Below, one piece after another: positions 26,671 to 36,166 of a DNA stretch of 64,000 bases. Location of the stretch: assembly GCA_947458745.1 (NCBI GenBank), contig CANGYQ010000005.1:186001-250000 (forward strand). The letters run 5' to 3'. The position numbers and the translations under genes are program-made. Under the pieces are notes generated by a model that did not search any database, was not told the origin of the DNA, and was given only the letters and a program-made list of their open reading frames with translations. Numbering within the stretch: position 1 is the first letter of the stretch; each line of letters opens with the position of its first letter. Origin of the DNA: Bryobacteraceae bacterium (GTDB lineage Bacteria; Acidobacteriota; Terriglobia; Bryobacterales; Bryobacteraceae).

Positions 26671-27142
26671 AAGGCGTCCCATCGGCGGCTTTATCCATGG
26701 TCTTGGAATAGACATCAAATACGTTCTGCCCACCCCAGCTTTGTGACTTGGGGTCATCATTGGTGGACCGGAAACCCCACTCCGCTTTGCCAGTAAAGGG
26801 ATCCTTGGGTATGCGCCGCAGGAAGCGGATTTTTTTGTCGGTCGCCGCCTGGGCCACCTTCACGCCCTCCACCAGGATCTCCAGTTTCTCCGGATAACCT
26901 TCGGAGCCGATCTTCACCTGGCCCAACAGGCCTTGGTCGGAGGCGTCCTTGTACTTGTCGATCGCCGTGCGGATTTCGCGCAAGGCAAAGCGCAGTTCCT
27001 TCTCCCGCTCCCGCCGCACGCGATACTTGGCCAGCGGCACGGCCATCGAGGTGAGCAGCGCCAGAATCGTGAAGGCCACAATCAGCTCGATCAACGTTAA
27101 GCCGCGCTGTCGAACGAGGCGGCGTGTCAGGCGGGCGGACAT
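26654..27142 (-). CDS. GspG-like pseudopilin (first of two)
   Basis: 162 residues. The class III signal is RQRG|LTLIELIVAFTIL, with Leu rather than Phe at +1 and Glu at +5. A hydrophobic helix and a charged segment (RREREKELRFALRE) follow. IPKDPFTGKAEWGF is the GspG-type C-terminal motif. It starts two bases after the secretin stop and overlaps the next pseudopilin. It may build a periplasmic pseudopilus or minor pilin tip with its neighbour. Confidence 0.86.
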   Translation of the reverse strand: MSARLTRRLVRQRGLTLIELIVAFTILALLTSMAVPLAKYRVRREREKELRFALREIRTAIDKYKDASDQGLLGQVKIGSEGYPEKLEILVEGVKVAQAATDKKIRFLRRIPKDPFTGKAEWGFRSTNDDPKSQSWGGQNVFDVYSKTMDKAADGTPYAEWD

Positions 27143-27144
27143 CG

Positions 27145-29631
27145 CTAGTTCACATTCACCGTCACGGAGTTGCGCGTCACGGGAATCGACTCCTTCTTGG
27201 AATTCTCCAGCAGCACATCTTCCAGCGACACCGTCACCGGTCCTTTTTGCAGCGTCTGGAATGTCAACGTCACCAGCGTTCCACTCCCGGTAAAGCCCGC
27301 CGCACCAGCCGTCACGCGCGACAGTTTCACGGCTCCGCTGGCAATATCCCGGGCAAACGAAACCGGCTGATTATCGGACGTCATCGCGGGGCCGCGCACC
27401 ACTTCCAGCAGGCGCAGCTTGTTCTTGTCAAAGTTCACCCGGAACGGAGCGCTCATCAGATCCTGCACGTTGGCGGCCTCCACCGTAATCGTCACGGTCC
27501 CACTCAGTGTGACATCCGGGGTGACGGTGCGAAGGTCCAGCCGCGCTCCCTTCGGGGTCAATTCCGGACTCGCATTGGATGGCGGACCAGCCAGCGCGGG
27601 CGTGCTGAGTGCCATGGGCAAGCCGGGCGGCAGATTGGTGGGCGCGGGTAGGCCTGGGGCCGGAACCGTGGGCGCCGGAGCTGCTGGAGCTGCTGGAGCA
27701 GTCACGCCCGGCACCGGGACCAGTCCAGCTGGTGCTGCTGAGGCTGATGCTCCTGGGGCCGGAGCCGGCGTGGGTACTTTCGGTTCCGGACGCGGGCCGT
27801 AGGTCAGCTTGACATTCTGGTCATTGCCCGCGGCCACGCCGCGCAAATTCACCTCAGTAATGTCGGCCGACCGGACGATGCGCGGCACCAGCGCGATCAG
27901 TAGTTCTGACTCGCTTCGGTCCGTGCCCTGGCTGCCAAACAACAGGCCAAAGCCCGGAATGCTGGCCAGACCCGGGACACCGCCCAGCGTCCGGGTGTTG
28001 TTCAAGCTGGACAAGCCACCAATCACGCTCACCTCGCCTTCGCGCAGGCGGACGTCCTCGAACACTTTGCGCTGGCCGATGACGGGTTGGCGCAAGCCGC
28101 CGACATCTACCTGGTCGCGAATATTCGACACTTCAATTTCGATGTGCATCGATACTTCTTCACTGCCATGGATCTTGGGCGTGATATCGACGTTGACGCC
28201 GACTTCCGCAAACTGGAACTGTGTCGAAACCAGCGGGTTGAAGCCCGCACCGACGCCGCCCATGCCGGGCTGAAAGCTGCCCGTCGCATACGGATACCGG
28301 TCACCGATCTTCAATGTGCCCTTTACGTTGTCCAACGTCCGGATCTGCGGATTTTGCAGCACGCGCGTCTGGCGGTCATCCAGCAAGGCCTGCACCAGCG
28401 CGCCGGGCCCGGCGATCGAGAAATTGTTTGTGGACAATGTGCCCAAGCGGTTCAAGGTCAGGTTAGACGCTGGCGTGGTGGTAGTTGTGGGAGTGGTGCC
28501 GGGAGTCGTGGGTGTCGTAGAGGCCGTGGTGGTGCCAAACGAGACCGGGATATTGATACCCGCCTTGCCGCTGGTGGTGAAGGTCGCGGCCAGCGAACGG
28601 GTACGGGTGCGGTTGGCCTCCATCACGATGATGTCGATCACCACTTCGCTCTTGGGTTTATCGAGATCCAGCACCAGCTTCTGCGCCAAACCAATCTGGT
28701 CGGCTGTTCCGCGCGCCAGGATCGCCATCTGCGCGGTGTAGGTCAACAACTGGCGCAAATTGGTGACGGCGCGGATCGCGCCCGCGATTTCGTTCAGCTC
28801 CTGTTGCGAAGTCACGTTGGTGAGATAAAACACCTTCACCACGTTGTCTTCATACTCGCGGCGCTTGGTTTGCTGATCCTGCGTGACAAAAATCGCATTG
28901 GCCGACAGGGGCTTCCAGTAGGCCTTGGTCAGCACCGCCAGATAGTCCAGCGCTTCGTCCAGCGTCGAATTGTTGAGGTCCAGCGAGAAGTTCTTGCCCT
29001 GGTTCTGGTTGATGTAGTCCTGATCAAAAAGCACGTTCAGCCCGGCCAGTTTTGCCACGGTCTCATACAGCGTCTTGGCGGGCTGGTTGTTGATCTTCAG
29101 ATTGGAGGGCAGCCGGGAACTGGACTTTAGCTCCGGAACGGACTGCAGCGAGGCCATCCGTTCCTCGGTGTCCCGGCGGGCCAGGCCGGCGGGCGTCATC
29201 GCCGCATCTTCCTGCTTGGTCTCGCCGCTCTTCAATTTCTCGATCATCTGGAACGTGCGCCGCAACTCCTGCTCCGCAATCGAGGACGAGGGGTCGAGAG
29301 CGAATGCCCGCTGAAACTCGCGCAGCGCTTCTTCCAGCTTGCCCTCACTGCGGAGCTTCTGGCCCGCATCGACGCGCGCCTGACCGGCCCGAAAGCGCGC
29401 CTTTCGCACGCGCAGCATATAGCCCGGGTCGCGTGGATCGGTCTTCAGGGCTTCTTCGTAGCGTTCGAGCGCCGTGGAATAGTCCTGGGTGGCTTCGGCG
29501 AGATCCCCTTCCTTGACGAACTTGTCGCCTTTCTTGCTGCGGGCTTCGGCCATGCCAACCACCACCACCAGGGCCAGGGCAGCCAGCGCCAGGCACCGGA
29601 CAGCCGTCCAACGGTACACTTGCAGATTCAC
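27145..29631 (-). CDS. Secretin with N-terminal TPR and C-terminal cohesin-like domain
   Basis: 828 residues from the GTG at 29631, preferred because GAGGA lies nine bases upstream and the product then begins with a signal peptide ([20 protein letters not shown]); a GTG at 29655 is possible. Order: TPR-like repeats (about 37-113), secretin N-domains ([17 protein letters not shown] near 214), secretin core (about 324-600, with [16 protein letters not shown]), a Pro/Ala/Gly linker (about 613-690) and a cohesin-like beta domain (about 697-828). Secretins form outer-membrane pores of type II secretion or type IV pilus systems. The linked pseudopilins make it part of such a machine, but no ATPase or inner-membrane platform gene is present here. 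Confidence 0.86.
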   Translation of the reverse strand: MNLQVYRWTAVRCLALAALALVVVVGMAEARSKKGDKFVKEGDLAEATQDYSTALERYEEALKTDPRDPGYMLRVRKARFRAGQARVDAGQKLRSEGKLEEALREFQRAFALDPSSSIAEQELRRTFQMIEKLKSGETKQEDAAMTPAGLARRDTEERMASLQSVPELKSSSRLPSNLKINNQPAKTLYETVAKLAGLNVLFDQDYINQNQGKNFSLDLNNSTLDEALDYLAVLTKAYWKPLSANAIFVTQDQQTKRREYEDNVVKVFYLTNVTSQQELNEIAGAIRAVTNLRQLLTYTAQMAILARGTADQIGLAQKLVLDLDKPKSEVVIDIIVMEANRTRTRSLAATFTTSGKAGINIPVSFGTTTASTTPTTPGTTPTTTTTPASNLTLNRLGTLSTNNFSIAGPGALVQALLDDRQTRVLQNPQIRTLDNVKGTLKIGDRYPYATGSFQPGMGGVGAGFNPLVSTQFQFAEVGVNVDITPKIHGSEEVSMHIEIEVSNIRDQVDVGGLRQPVIGQRKVFEDVRLREGEVSVIGGLSSLNNTRTLGGVPGLASIPGFGLLFGSQGTDRSESELLIALVPRIVRSADITEVNLRGVAAGNDQNVKLTYGPRPEPKVPTPAPAPGASASAAPAGLVPVPGVTAPAAPAAPAPTVPAPGLPAPTNLPPGLPMALSTPALAGPPSNASPELTPKGARLDLRTVTPDVTLSGTVTITVEAANVQDLMSAPFRVNFDKNKLRLLEVVRGPAMTSDNQPVSFARDIASGAVKLSRVTAGAAGFTGSGTLVTLTFQTLQKGPVTVSLEDVLLENSKKESIPVTRNSVTVNVN

Positions 29632-29685
29632 GGTCACGGGTCCTCGCAGCTTCACGTATCATTTGACGAGCCAAAGTCCACCGGC

Positions 29686-30297
29686 GTGCATACTTATCTC
29701 CTTTTCCACAAGCCGTACGGTGTCCTGAGCCAGTTCTCAGGCGACGGCGGGCGCCCAACTCTTCGTGATTTCATCGCCATCCCGGACGTCTACCCCGTGG
29801 GCCGCCTGGATCATGATTCAGAGGGGTTGATGCTGTTGACGGACGATGGCCCGCTCCAGCACCAGCTGTCAGACCCGAAGTTCGCCCACCCACGGACGTA
29901 CTGGGTGCAGGTGGAAGGCGAGATCACCGATGGGGCACTTGACCAGTTGCGAAAAGGCGTGGCGGTGCAGGACTACGTGTCCCGGCCGGCCCAGGTCCGG
30001 CGGATCCCACCTCCGCCCGTGCCTCCACGAAATCCGCCCATCCGCGTCCGGCAGTCGATCCCTGATGGCTGGATCGCGCTGACGCTCACCGAAGGGCGCA
30101 ATCGCCAAGTGCGTCGCATGACCGCCGCCGTCGGGTTCCCGACGCTGCGGCTGATCCGATGTGCGATCGGCGAGTTGGCTTTGGCCGATTTGGCGCCGGG
30201 CGGGTGGCGGCATCTCACGCCGGCGGAATTGAAGGCCCTCCTCCCGAAGTCGGTAGAGTCCCGGAAAGGCCCGGCGAAGCGCAGTTTCCGCCGCTGA
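29686..30297 (+). CDS. rluE: RluE/RsuA-family 23S rRNA pseudouridine synthase
   Basis: 203 residues from the GTG at 29686 ([17 protein letters not shown]). The catalytic Asp is D42 in [14 protein letters not shown]. The C-terminal block [23 protein letters not shown] is the RsuA/RluB/E-family signature. The N-terminal S4 domain is lacking, as in RluE. It isomerises a uridine in 23S rRNA. It is divergent from the secretin operon by 54 bases and followed by smpB. Confidence 0.85.
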   Translation: MHTYLLFHKPYGVLSQFSGDGGRPTLRDFIAIPDVYPVGRLDHDSEGLMLLTDDGPLQHQLSDPKFAHPRTYWVQVEGEITDGALDQLRKGVAVQDYVSRPAQVRRIPPPPVPPRNPPIRVRQSIPDGWIALTLTEGRNRQVRRMTAAVGFPTLRLIRCAIGELALADLAPGGWRHLTPAELKALLPKSVESRKGPAKRSFRR

Positions 30298-30313
30298 GCG
30301 CTATCCTGGTGTA

Positions 30314-30784
30314 TTGAAGTCTGCTACCGGCATCAAAATTCTCGCTGACAACCGCCGCGCCGGGCACGAGTACGAATTGATCGACAAGTACGAGGCCGGC
30401 ATGGTGTTGACCGGCACTGAAGTGAAGGCGGCCAAACTGGGCCGCATCCAGCTGCGGGATGCCTATGCCGACATTCTGAAGAACGAGGCGTGGCTGAAGA
30501 ACGCGCACATCAGTGAATACTCCCACGGCAATATCTACAACCACCTGCCCGTGCGGGAGCGCAAGCTGCTGCTGCACAAGGCCGAGATTGAAAAGCTGCA
30601 CACGGCCATCCAGCAAAAGGGGCTCACCATTGTCCCGACCAAGATGTACCTGAAGAACGGCAAAATCAAAATTGAGCTGGCCGTTGGCCGGGGCAAGAAG
30701 CTGCATGATAAGCGCGCCGCTGAGCGTGCCAAAGAAGCCAATGACGAGGCCAAAGAAGCGATGGCCCGCAAGAACCGCCAGTAA
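30314..30784 (+). CDS. smpB: SsrA-binding protein SmpB
   Basis: 156 residues from the TTG at 30314. Family blocks are all present: [21 protein letters not shown] given here as [14 protein letters not shown], then [34 protein letters not shown] in two parts, and the basic tail [10 protein letters not shown]. SmpB binds tmRNA and positions it in the stalled ribosome for trans-translation. ssrA itself is not seen in the window. The gene lies 16 bases after the rluE-like gene and 33 bases before pepA, forming a likely operon. Confidence 0.95.
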   Translation: MKSATGIKILADNRRAGHEYELIDKYEAGMVLTGTEVKAAKLGRIQLRDAYADILKNEAWLKNAHISEYSHGNIYNHLPVRERKLLLHKAEIEKLHTAIQQKGLTIVPTKMYLKNGKIKIELAVGRGKKLHDKRAAERAKEANDEAKEAMARKNRQ

Positions 30785-30817
30785 GCAAGGCTGGCAGCAT
30801 TTCAAGGAACAATTTCG

Positions 30818-32254
30818 ATGAACGTCCAACTATCTCTCGCCGCCGCGGCCAGCGTTGCCGCTGATGCGTTGGTGATCCCTGTCTTTGAAGGAGATCTGCC
30901 CACCGCGTTGCACCCCTGGATTGCCGAGCTGGAAGCCTCGGGCGAATTCTCCGGCAAGCCTGCTGAGCTCTCTATCATTCCGCAACCAACCGGATTCGCC
31001 GCCAAGCGCCTGGTGCTGGCCGGGGCAGGGAAGCTGGACAAGTTCACCGGTGCGGAGGCCCGCAAGCTGGCCGGCTCCGTCGTGCGCGCACTGAAAGCGC
31101 GATCCATCAAGTCGATTGCTTTTGTCACCGAAGCCGGGCATCTGGGCGTGGCGGTCGAAGGTGCGATTCTGGGCGACTGGGAAGCTGACGTCCACAAGCT
31201 GAACAAGGACTCCAAACACCTGGAAACCTTCATCGCCGTCGTACCAGAAGGCGCGCCCACGCTGGAAGCTGCCCTGGACCGCGCCCGCATCATCGCGGAA
31301 GCACAAAACTTCGCCCGCGACCTTGCCAATGAGCCGGGCAATCTGTTGACCCCCAACGTACTCGCTGCCCGGGCGCGCGCCATGTCGGCCACCTATGGTC
31401 TCGATTGCGAAGTGCTGGATGAGGACCGGATGCGGCAGTTGGGCTTCGGCTCACTTTTGGGTGTCGCGCAAGGCTCAGCCGAGCCGCCCACCTTTATGGT
31501 GATCCGCTACACGCCCGCGGCTCCGGTGGAAGGGGTGCACCTCGCACTGGTTGGCAAGGCCGTCACCTTCGACACCGGCGGCATCTCCATCAAGCCTTCC
31601 GAAGGCATGGAGCAAATGAAGTACGACATGTGCGGCGGCGCGGCCGCTCTGGGTGCGATGCAGGCCATCGCGCAGTTGAAACCCGCCATCCCGGTGACCG
31701 CGTTCATTCCGTCGGTGGAAAACATGCCGGGCAGCCGCGCGCAACGCCCCGGGGACATCGTCAAGTCCCTGGCGGGCAAGACGGTGGAAGTGTTGAACAC
31801 TGATGCCGAGGGTCGACTGATCCTGATCGATGCGATGACCTGGGCCATCCGGCAGGGTGCGACGCATCTGGTGGACGCAGCTACGCTCACCGGTGCCATT
31901 GGTGTGGCCCTGGGTGCTGTCAACGCCGGTGCTTTCTCCAACGATCAGCCGTTGCTCGACCGAGTGCTGACGGCGTCCAAGAAGCAGGGTGAAAAGATGT
32001 GGCCCATGCCCATGGACGACGAATACAAGGAACTGCTGAAGTGCGCCTACGCCGACATGCCCAACATCTCGGGCGGCCGCGCGGGCGGCGCCATCACCGC
32101 CGCCAAGTTTCTGGAAGAGTGGACCGAAGGCAAGCCCTGGGTACACCTCGACATCGCCAGTATGGCCTGGATGACGGACGCCAAGCCGTTCCTATCCAAG
32201 GGCCCCACGGGCTTCGGCGTCCGCACCTTTGTTGACCTGGCGCTGCATTGGTGA
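30818..32254 (+). CDS. pepA: Leucyl aminopeptidase (M17)
   Basis: 478 residues. The metal and catalytic motifs are VGKAVTFDTGG (catalytic Lys), KYDMCGGAA (Asp) and NTDAEGRL (Asp, Glu and catalytic Arg). The N-terminal macro-like domain is present. It removes N-terminal amino acids from peptides in the cytoplasm as a hexamer. An RBS (AAGGAA) precedes the ATG. It follows smpB closely, and degradation of tagged peptides would be a sensible link. The gene is followed by a REP-like palindrome. Confidence 0.94.
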   Translation: MNVQLSLAAAASVAADALVIPVFEGDLPTALHPWIAELEASGEFSGKPAELSIIPQPTGFAAKRLVLAGAGKLDKFTGAEARKLAGSVVRALKARSIKSIAFVTEAGHLGVAVEGAILGDWEADVHKLNKDSKHLETFIAVVPEGAPTLEAALDRARIIAEAQNFARDLANEPGNLLTPNVLAARARAMSATYGLDCEVLDEDRMRQLGFGSLLGVAQGSAEPPTFMVIRYTPAAPVEGVHLALVGKAVTFDTGGISIKPSEGMEQMKYDMCGGAAALGAMQAIAQLKPAIPVTAFIPSVENMPGSRAQRPGDIVKSLAGKTVEVLNTDAEGRLILIDAMTWAIRQGATHLVDAATLTGAIGVALGAVNAGAFSNDQPLLDRVLTASKKQGEKMWPMPMDDEYKELLKCAYADMPNISGGRAGGAITAAKFLEEWTEGKPWVHLDIASMAWMTDAKPFLSKGPTGFGVRTFVDLALHW

Positions 32255-32298
32255 TTTGAACATTTCGCGGTTTTGAAAAGGCTGCGGAACCCGGCACT

Positions 32299-32322
32299 AG
32301 CCCCATGCGTCCGCTTGGGGCC
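32299..32322. repeat. REP-like palindrome (third copy)
   Basis: This copy shares the core CCCATGCGTNNGCTTGGGG with the pair at 929-990. It folds into the same stem with a GTCC loop. It lies 45 bases after the pepA stop, in a 124-base gap between convergent genes. Nothing else is recognised in the gap. Confidence 0.65.
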
Positions 32323-32378
32323 ATTATTGGGCCGGGCTGCTGCGGCAAGGCTTGACAAGGACTAGAGAAAGACTTTGG

Positions 32379-33662
32379 CTACGCGCCTGCCGCGGCGCTA
32401 CGGGCGCTCATCCGCACGGAGGCGTTCGGCCTCGCCAGTTGATCGAGTAGCGATTCATGCGTGGCCGGTTCCAGCACAAAGAAGGTCCGGCCCTCTACAT
32501 CACTGATCACCGCCCGGCCATGGGCCACGAAGATCGTACACAGCTGGCGCTCACCCGCATTCAGCGTGCTGGCGGCCACTCGCAACATGCCGCTTGCGTC
32601 GGGTTCCAGCTTGCGCAGAAAGTCCCGGACAAACACCTGGCCATCCAGCGATTCCAGCGTCGCCGCCGCACCCAGCAGCCGGTGCTCGGAGGAGCCTGCC
32701 AGATAAGGTCCGGAAGCATAGGCGATCAGAAAGATAATCACGTCGATGAAGGCCGCCAGCAGCAGCGCGAAGAGGTGGCGTCCGTTGGGCGCGCCCAATG
32801 CCGCGAAGGCCAGCAGCAGGTCCTCCTGCCCGCCGGAGGTCTTGTCGAGGTTGCTCGCATAGTCCGGCACCTCGGGCCGCTTCAACGGGCCAGAGTGCAA
32901 CTGCCGCTCGGCTTCCGCCCACGGGATGCTGTCGTAGACCTGCCGGAACGCCCGCAACTGCTCCTCGCTGGATTGGGTCGGCTTCAGTTGCGCGCGCAAT
33001 CCCGCCAGTGCTTTCTGCGAAGCCTCAATCTGTTCCAGCGACTGGCGCGTCAGCTTGGCATAGCGTTCAAAGGCGGTGTAGCGCAGGCCCGCTCCAGCGC
33101 CCTCCTGATAGCTGACCCCATAGGTGCGCGCCTCCGTGCTGACGGCATCGCGAATACTGGCCAGATAGGGGTCCGCGTCCTGGGCGCGCGAAATGTGGCC
33201 CACGGACTTCTCCGCTTCGGCCATCTCGGTCAACGCCGCCACGTGCCGTCGCGCTTCGAGCGCCGCCCCCGAAAGGATCTCCCCCGCTGCTCCGGTGGCC
33301 GTGCTGATCTTGTCGTAGAGCCCGCGCTGGATCTCTGCCGGACGCTCCCGCTCGGCGAACCAGGTGTAGAGGCTGACGTAGGAGAACGCGATGGAGACGC
33401 ACGCCGTCACCGCGTAGACCGCCATCAACAATGCTCGCCGGGCTCGCCCAAACCCCACCAGCCACGCCACCAACACCAGCGATACCTGAATGCCCGCCGA
33501 GGCCAGCAGGGCAAACCAGACATTCAGATAGAGCCGCATCCCCTCAAACGTCGTATACCAGGAGACCAGCGCCAGCAGGCAACTGGCCACAAATAGACCG
33601 GCCACCACGGGCCGGCTGGGTGACGAATCGGAGGCCCCGGGGGAGGAAAACGCAAACGGCAT
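32379..33662 (-). CDS. Unrecognised four-helix membrane protein
   Basis: 427 residues; I do not recognise the family. Three membrane helices lie near residues 19-40, 46-68 and 73-96. About 190 soluble, strongly helical residues with many Ala, Glu and Gln follow. A fourth membrane helix is near 300-322 (FALLLAAFIDVIIFLIAY). A soluble C-terminal domain of about 105 residues contains FVAHGRAVISDVEGRTFFVLEP. The helical middle part would face the periplasm if the N-terminus is cytoplasmic. The RBS AAGGAG precedes the ATG. The genes on either side are unrelated, giving no functional hint. Confidence 0.7.
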   Translation of the reverse strand: MPFAFSSPGASDSSPSRPVVAGLFVASCLLALVSWYTTFEGMRLYLNVWFALLASAGIQVSLVLVAWLVGFGRARRALLMAVYAVTACVSIAFSYVSLYTWFAERERPAEIQRGLYDKISTATGAAGEILSGAALEARRHVAALTEMAEAEKSVGHISRAQDADPYLASIRDAVSTEARTYGVSYQEGAGAGLRYTAFERYAKLTRQSLEQIEASQKALAGLRAQLKPTQSSEEQLRAFRQVYDSIPWAEAERQLHSGPLKRPEVPDYASNLDKTSGGQEDLLLAFAALGAPNGRHLFALLLAAFIDVIIFLIAYASGPYLAGSSEHRLLGAAATLESLDGQVFVRDFLRKLEPDASGMLRVAASTLNAGERQLCTIFVAHGRAVISDVEGRTFFVLEPATHESLLDQLARPNASVRMSARSAAAGA

Positions 33663-33784
33663 GGAATGCTCCTTAGGGAGTGCATACGGAATCGCCGCCG
33701 TGAATGTTCGCGTGGGTGGAAATAATGATGGGGCGGTTTTTGGGGGCTACTTCCGCTGCTGGGCCGCGGAGGGATGAAAGCGTG

Positions 33785-34195
33785 TCAACGAAAAAGCGCG
33801 CGAAAGCCTTCTTGCTCAAAATGCCGGTCGTTGGTGAGTACTTCGGTCAGCCCTTCCCGCCGCATGGTCTGCATTGAAATGCAATCCGTCAGGCTGTACC
33901 GTTTGTCGGGACGGTCTCGATACAGTTGCAGCCCGGCGCGAAATGAATCCCGGCTCTGTGGAATCACACGAACAACGGACGCCGTCAGGAGCCTTTCAAC
34001 ACCGAGCGCGGCCCGACTGCGAAATGGTTCGGGCGCGGTGGAGAAGAAATTCAGGTACTCGGTTAGCACTTCGTCGGTTGTGACGATCTCCGAAGTTGCT
34101 CGATCAATGGCCAACGCCAATGCTTGCTGGTGTGCGCTATCGGTCGAGTCGGCGAGCGCGATCCAGTAAAAGGTGTCGGCAAAAAGCGCGCTCAT
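33785..34195 (-). CDS. vapC: VapC-type PIN-domain toxin
   Basis: 136 residues with the acidic PIN residues in order: ALFADTFYW (Asp7), TDEVLTEY (Glu), SLTDCISM (Asp) and TNDRHF (Asp). PIN toxins are Mg-dependent ribonucleases that cut tRNA or rRNA. The ATG overlaps the antitoxin stop by four bases. The toxin follows its antitoxin in the usual VapBC order. Confidence 0.88.
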   Translation of the reverse strand: MSALFADTFYWIALADSTDSAHQQALALAIDRATSEIVTTDEVLTEYLNFFSTAPEPFRSRAALGVERLLTASVVRVIPQSRDSFRAGLQLYRDRPDKRYSLTDCISMQTMRREGLTEVLTNDRHFEQEGFRALFR

Positions 34196-34476
34196 GCCTC
34201 GCGCTTGGGCCAGCCGTAGATGTAATGGTCGTGCTGGCTGGCACCGTCTGTCGGCATTGTCGCCATGATCTCAGGCGGAATGTCCTTCATGCTGTCGAGA
34301 ATGATCTGGGCCGCCGCGTGCAATGGCCGTTCAAGCGGCAACTCTTGTGCCGGCGCCGGTACGGGCGCGGTTTCAAGAGCTTGCAAGATGACGTCTTCGA
34401 CGTTTTGAAAGGCCCCAGTCTTCATCCGCTCCATGAGGAGGGCTTCAAGTTCCGGTCTGTGAATCTCGATCGTCAT
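34192..34476 (-). CDS. vapB: VapB-type antitoxin with ribbon-helix-helix-like N-terminus
   Basis: 94 residues. The start MTIEIHRPELEALLMERM and the following FQNVEDVILQAL fit a ribbon-helix-helix DNA-binding domain of the type found in antitoxins. The C-terminal part would bind the PIN toxin encoded immediately downstream. An RBS (GGGAGG) lies nine bases upstream. It should autoregulate the pair. Confidence 0.75.
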   Translation of the reverse strand: MTIEIHRPELEALLMERMKTGAFQNVEDVILQALETAPVPAPAQELPLERPLHAAAQIILDSMKDIPPEIMATMPTDGASQHDHYIYGWPKREA

Positions 34477-34528
34477 GTCGCTGCGACCTCCCTTCAGGTT
34501 AACCCGTGGTCGCCTCTGACCTTCGCGG

Positions 34529-34876
34529 CTACTTCATCTCCACAACGATGGTCCGGTAAGCCTTGCCTTGCGCGGTCAACTGCGGCGCGTCTTCGCCTTT
34601 GTCGTGCCACAAGACATCGCCGGACTTGCGCTCGCGGATCTCGATGGCGCCCGTCTTCGAATCCTTGCGCTCGTACTTGGCGTCATCCAGGAACACGATC
34701 ACCTGATCGGTGGGCCGGATGTAAGGGGTGCGGGGTTGGCCGGGCGAATAGAGCATCTCGGAGATGCGGACCTTCTTGTTCTCCAGCTTGGTCTTCATCG
34801 TGGGCGGTGCGGCGGCGGTCATCAACAGCGCCGTCAAGCCGCTGGAAATCAGGGCGGTTAAAACGATTTTCTTCAT
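34529..34876 (-). CDS. Small exported cupin-like protein
   Basis: 115 residues from the ATG at 34876, which overlaps the MFS transporter stop (ATGA). A signal peptide is present (MKKIVLTALISSGLTALLMTA). The mature part has cupin-like strands (SEMLYSPGQPRTPYIRPTD, VIVFLDDAKYE, GDVLWHD), but the usual metal-binding His residues are largely missing. Translation coupled to the transporter suggests a helper in the same uptake or catabolic pathway. Function unknown. Confidence 0.62.
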   Translation of the reverse strand: MKKIVLTALISSGLTALLMTAAAPPTMKTKLENKKVRISEMLYSPGQPRTPYIRPTDQVIVFLDDAKYERKDSKTGAIEIRERKSGDVLWHDKGEDAPQLTAQGKAYRTIVVEMK

Positions 34877-36129
34877 TTCGGGGCGTACTCCTTGCGAACC
34901 AGGAAGACGTAGCTGGCGATACCCACCAGCAGGAAGACGAACACGGCGATCAACGGCGCCTCCCAGCCTCCCGTGGTCCGTCGCAGGTAGGCCGTCAGCA
35001 GCGGCACGACGACACCCGGAAGGTTCGCGGCCGTGTTTTGGATGGCCGCCAGTCGGCCGGCCGGGGCTCCCGGCAGCATGGCGGGCGTCAGCGCCCAATA
35101 GTTGCCGGTGGCCAGGCCCAGGCCGCTCAAGGAGAATACCGCAATGGCCAGCGCCAAGCTTTGCGAGTCAACATACGCCCCCAGCAACTCAGTTGAGGCG
35201 ATCAGCAGTCCGCCGCAGATAAACAGTTTGCGCACCTTCACCAGGTCATGACCCTTGCGGATGAAGTAGTCCGCCGCGTAACCGGAAACGATCGCGACGA
35301 TGGCGAAGCCCAGATAGCTGAACCCCGTGTAGAGGCCGTTGTCGGACAGCTTCAGCTTCCAGCGTTCGGCGAAGTAGCTGGGCAGGTCCAGCAGGCAGAA
35401 GTAGTTGAAGTACTGGTAGCAGAAGCTGCCGATGATGATGCCCCAGGTGACGCGGTTGCTTATCAACTGCTTGAAGCTCAGCTTGCCGGTCTCGGTCTTG
35501 ACGATCACCTTCTTCTCAAGCTCGCGATCGTTATCCTTCACCAGCAGCAGCCACGGTAGCAGCCACACCAGCGCGCCAAAGCCCAGCACCATAAACATCA
35601 CCTGCCAGCCATAGGCATGCAGCAGCCAGGCCGACAACGGGGCGCCCAGAGCCGGGCCGATTTTGGCCGAGGCCTGATAGAGGCCCATCACAAAGCCGTG
35701 TTTGCCGGACGGGAAGTTCAGCCGGATCCAGCGGATGCCGGCCGGTGTGTTCACCGCCTCACCGGCGCCCAGAAACAGGCGCAGCAGAAACAGTTGCGTT
35801 GTCGAGGTGGTCCAGGCCGTTAAGCCGGACACTGCGCTCCAGATCAGGAAGCAGGCGGCAAAGGGACGCTTGACGCCGTAGCGGTCGATCAGCCAGCCGG
35901 CGGGCACCTGTAGTAGTGTGTAGCTCCAGAAGAACGCGGAGTTCAGCCAGCCGCGTTCCACTTCGGTAATCTTGAAGAATGCCTTAAAGTCCGGCACCGT
36001 GAGAGCAAAGGACAGATTCTGCCGGTCAAAGTACGCCACAATAAACGCGACGCACAAGAGCGTCACAACGGACCAGCGCCGCAAGGGGCTGATGGTGAGA
36101 GAGGATGAAGAAGCGCTGTTGTCGTTCAA
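34873..36129 (-). CDS. MFS transporter, anion:cation symporter (hexuronate/tartrate) type
   Basis: 418 residues with about twelve membrane helices. The N-terminal block (VAYFDRQNLSFAL) and the loop motif (GWLIDRYGVKRP) are typical of the ACS family, which moves organic anions such as sugar acids with protons. GAGEAVNTPAG is another family signature. It is divergent from glgC with 37 bases between starts and coupled to the cupin-like gene. The substrate is probably a carboxylated sugar or similar anion, by inference only. Confidence 0.8.
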   Translation of the reverse strand: MNDNSASSSSLTISPLRRWSVVTLLCVAFIVAYFDRQNLSFALTVPDFKAFFKITEVERGWLNSAFFWSYTLLQVPAGWLIDRYGVKRPFAACFLIWSAVSGLTAWTTSTTQLFLLRLFLGAGEAVNTPAGIRWIRLNFPSGKHGFVMGLYQASAKIGPALGAPLSAWLLHAYGWQVMFMVLGFGALVWLLPWLLLVKDNDRELEKKVIVKTETGKLSFKQLISNRVTWGIIIGSFCYQYFNYFCLLDLPSYFAERWKLKLSDNGLYTGFSYLGFAIVAIVSGYAADYFIRKGHDLVKVRKLFICGGLLIASTELLGAYVDSQSLALAIAVFSLSGLGLATGNYWALTPAMLPGAPAGRLAAIQNTAANLPGVVVPLLTAYLRRTTGGWEAPLIAVFVFLLVGIASYVFLVRKEYAPK

Positions 36130-36166
36130 GAGAAGTACGGTATCACACGGCGCGTTGGACTAGAAC

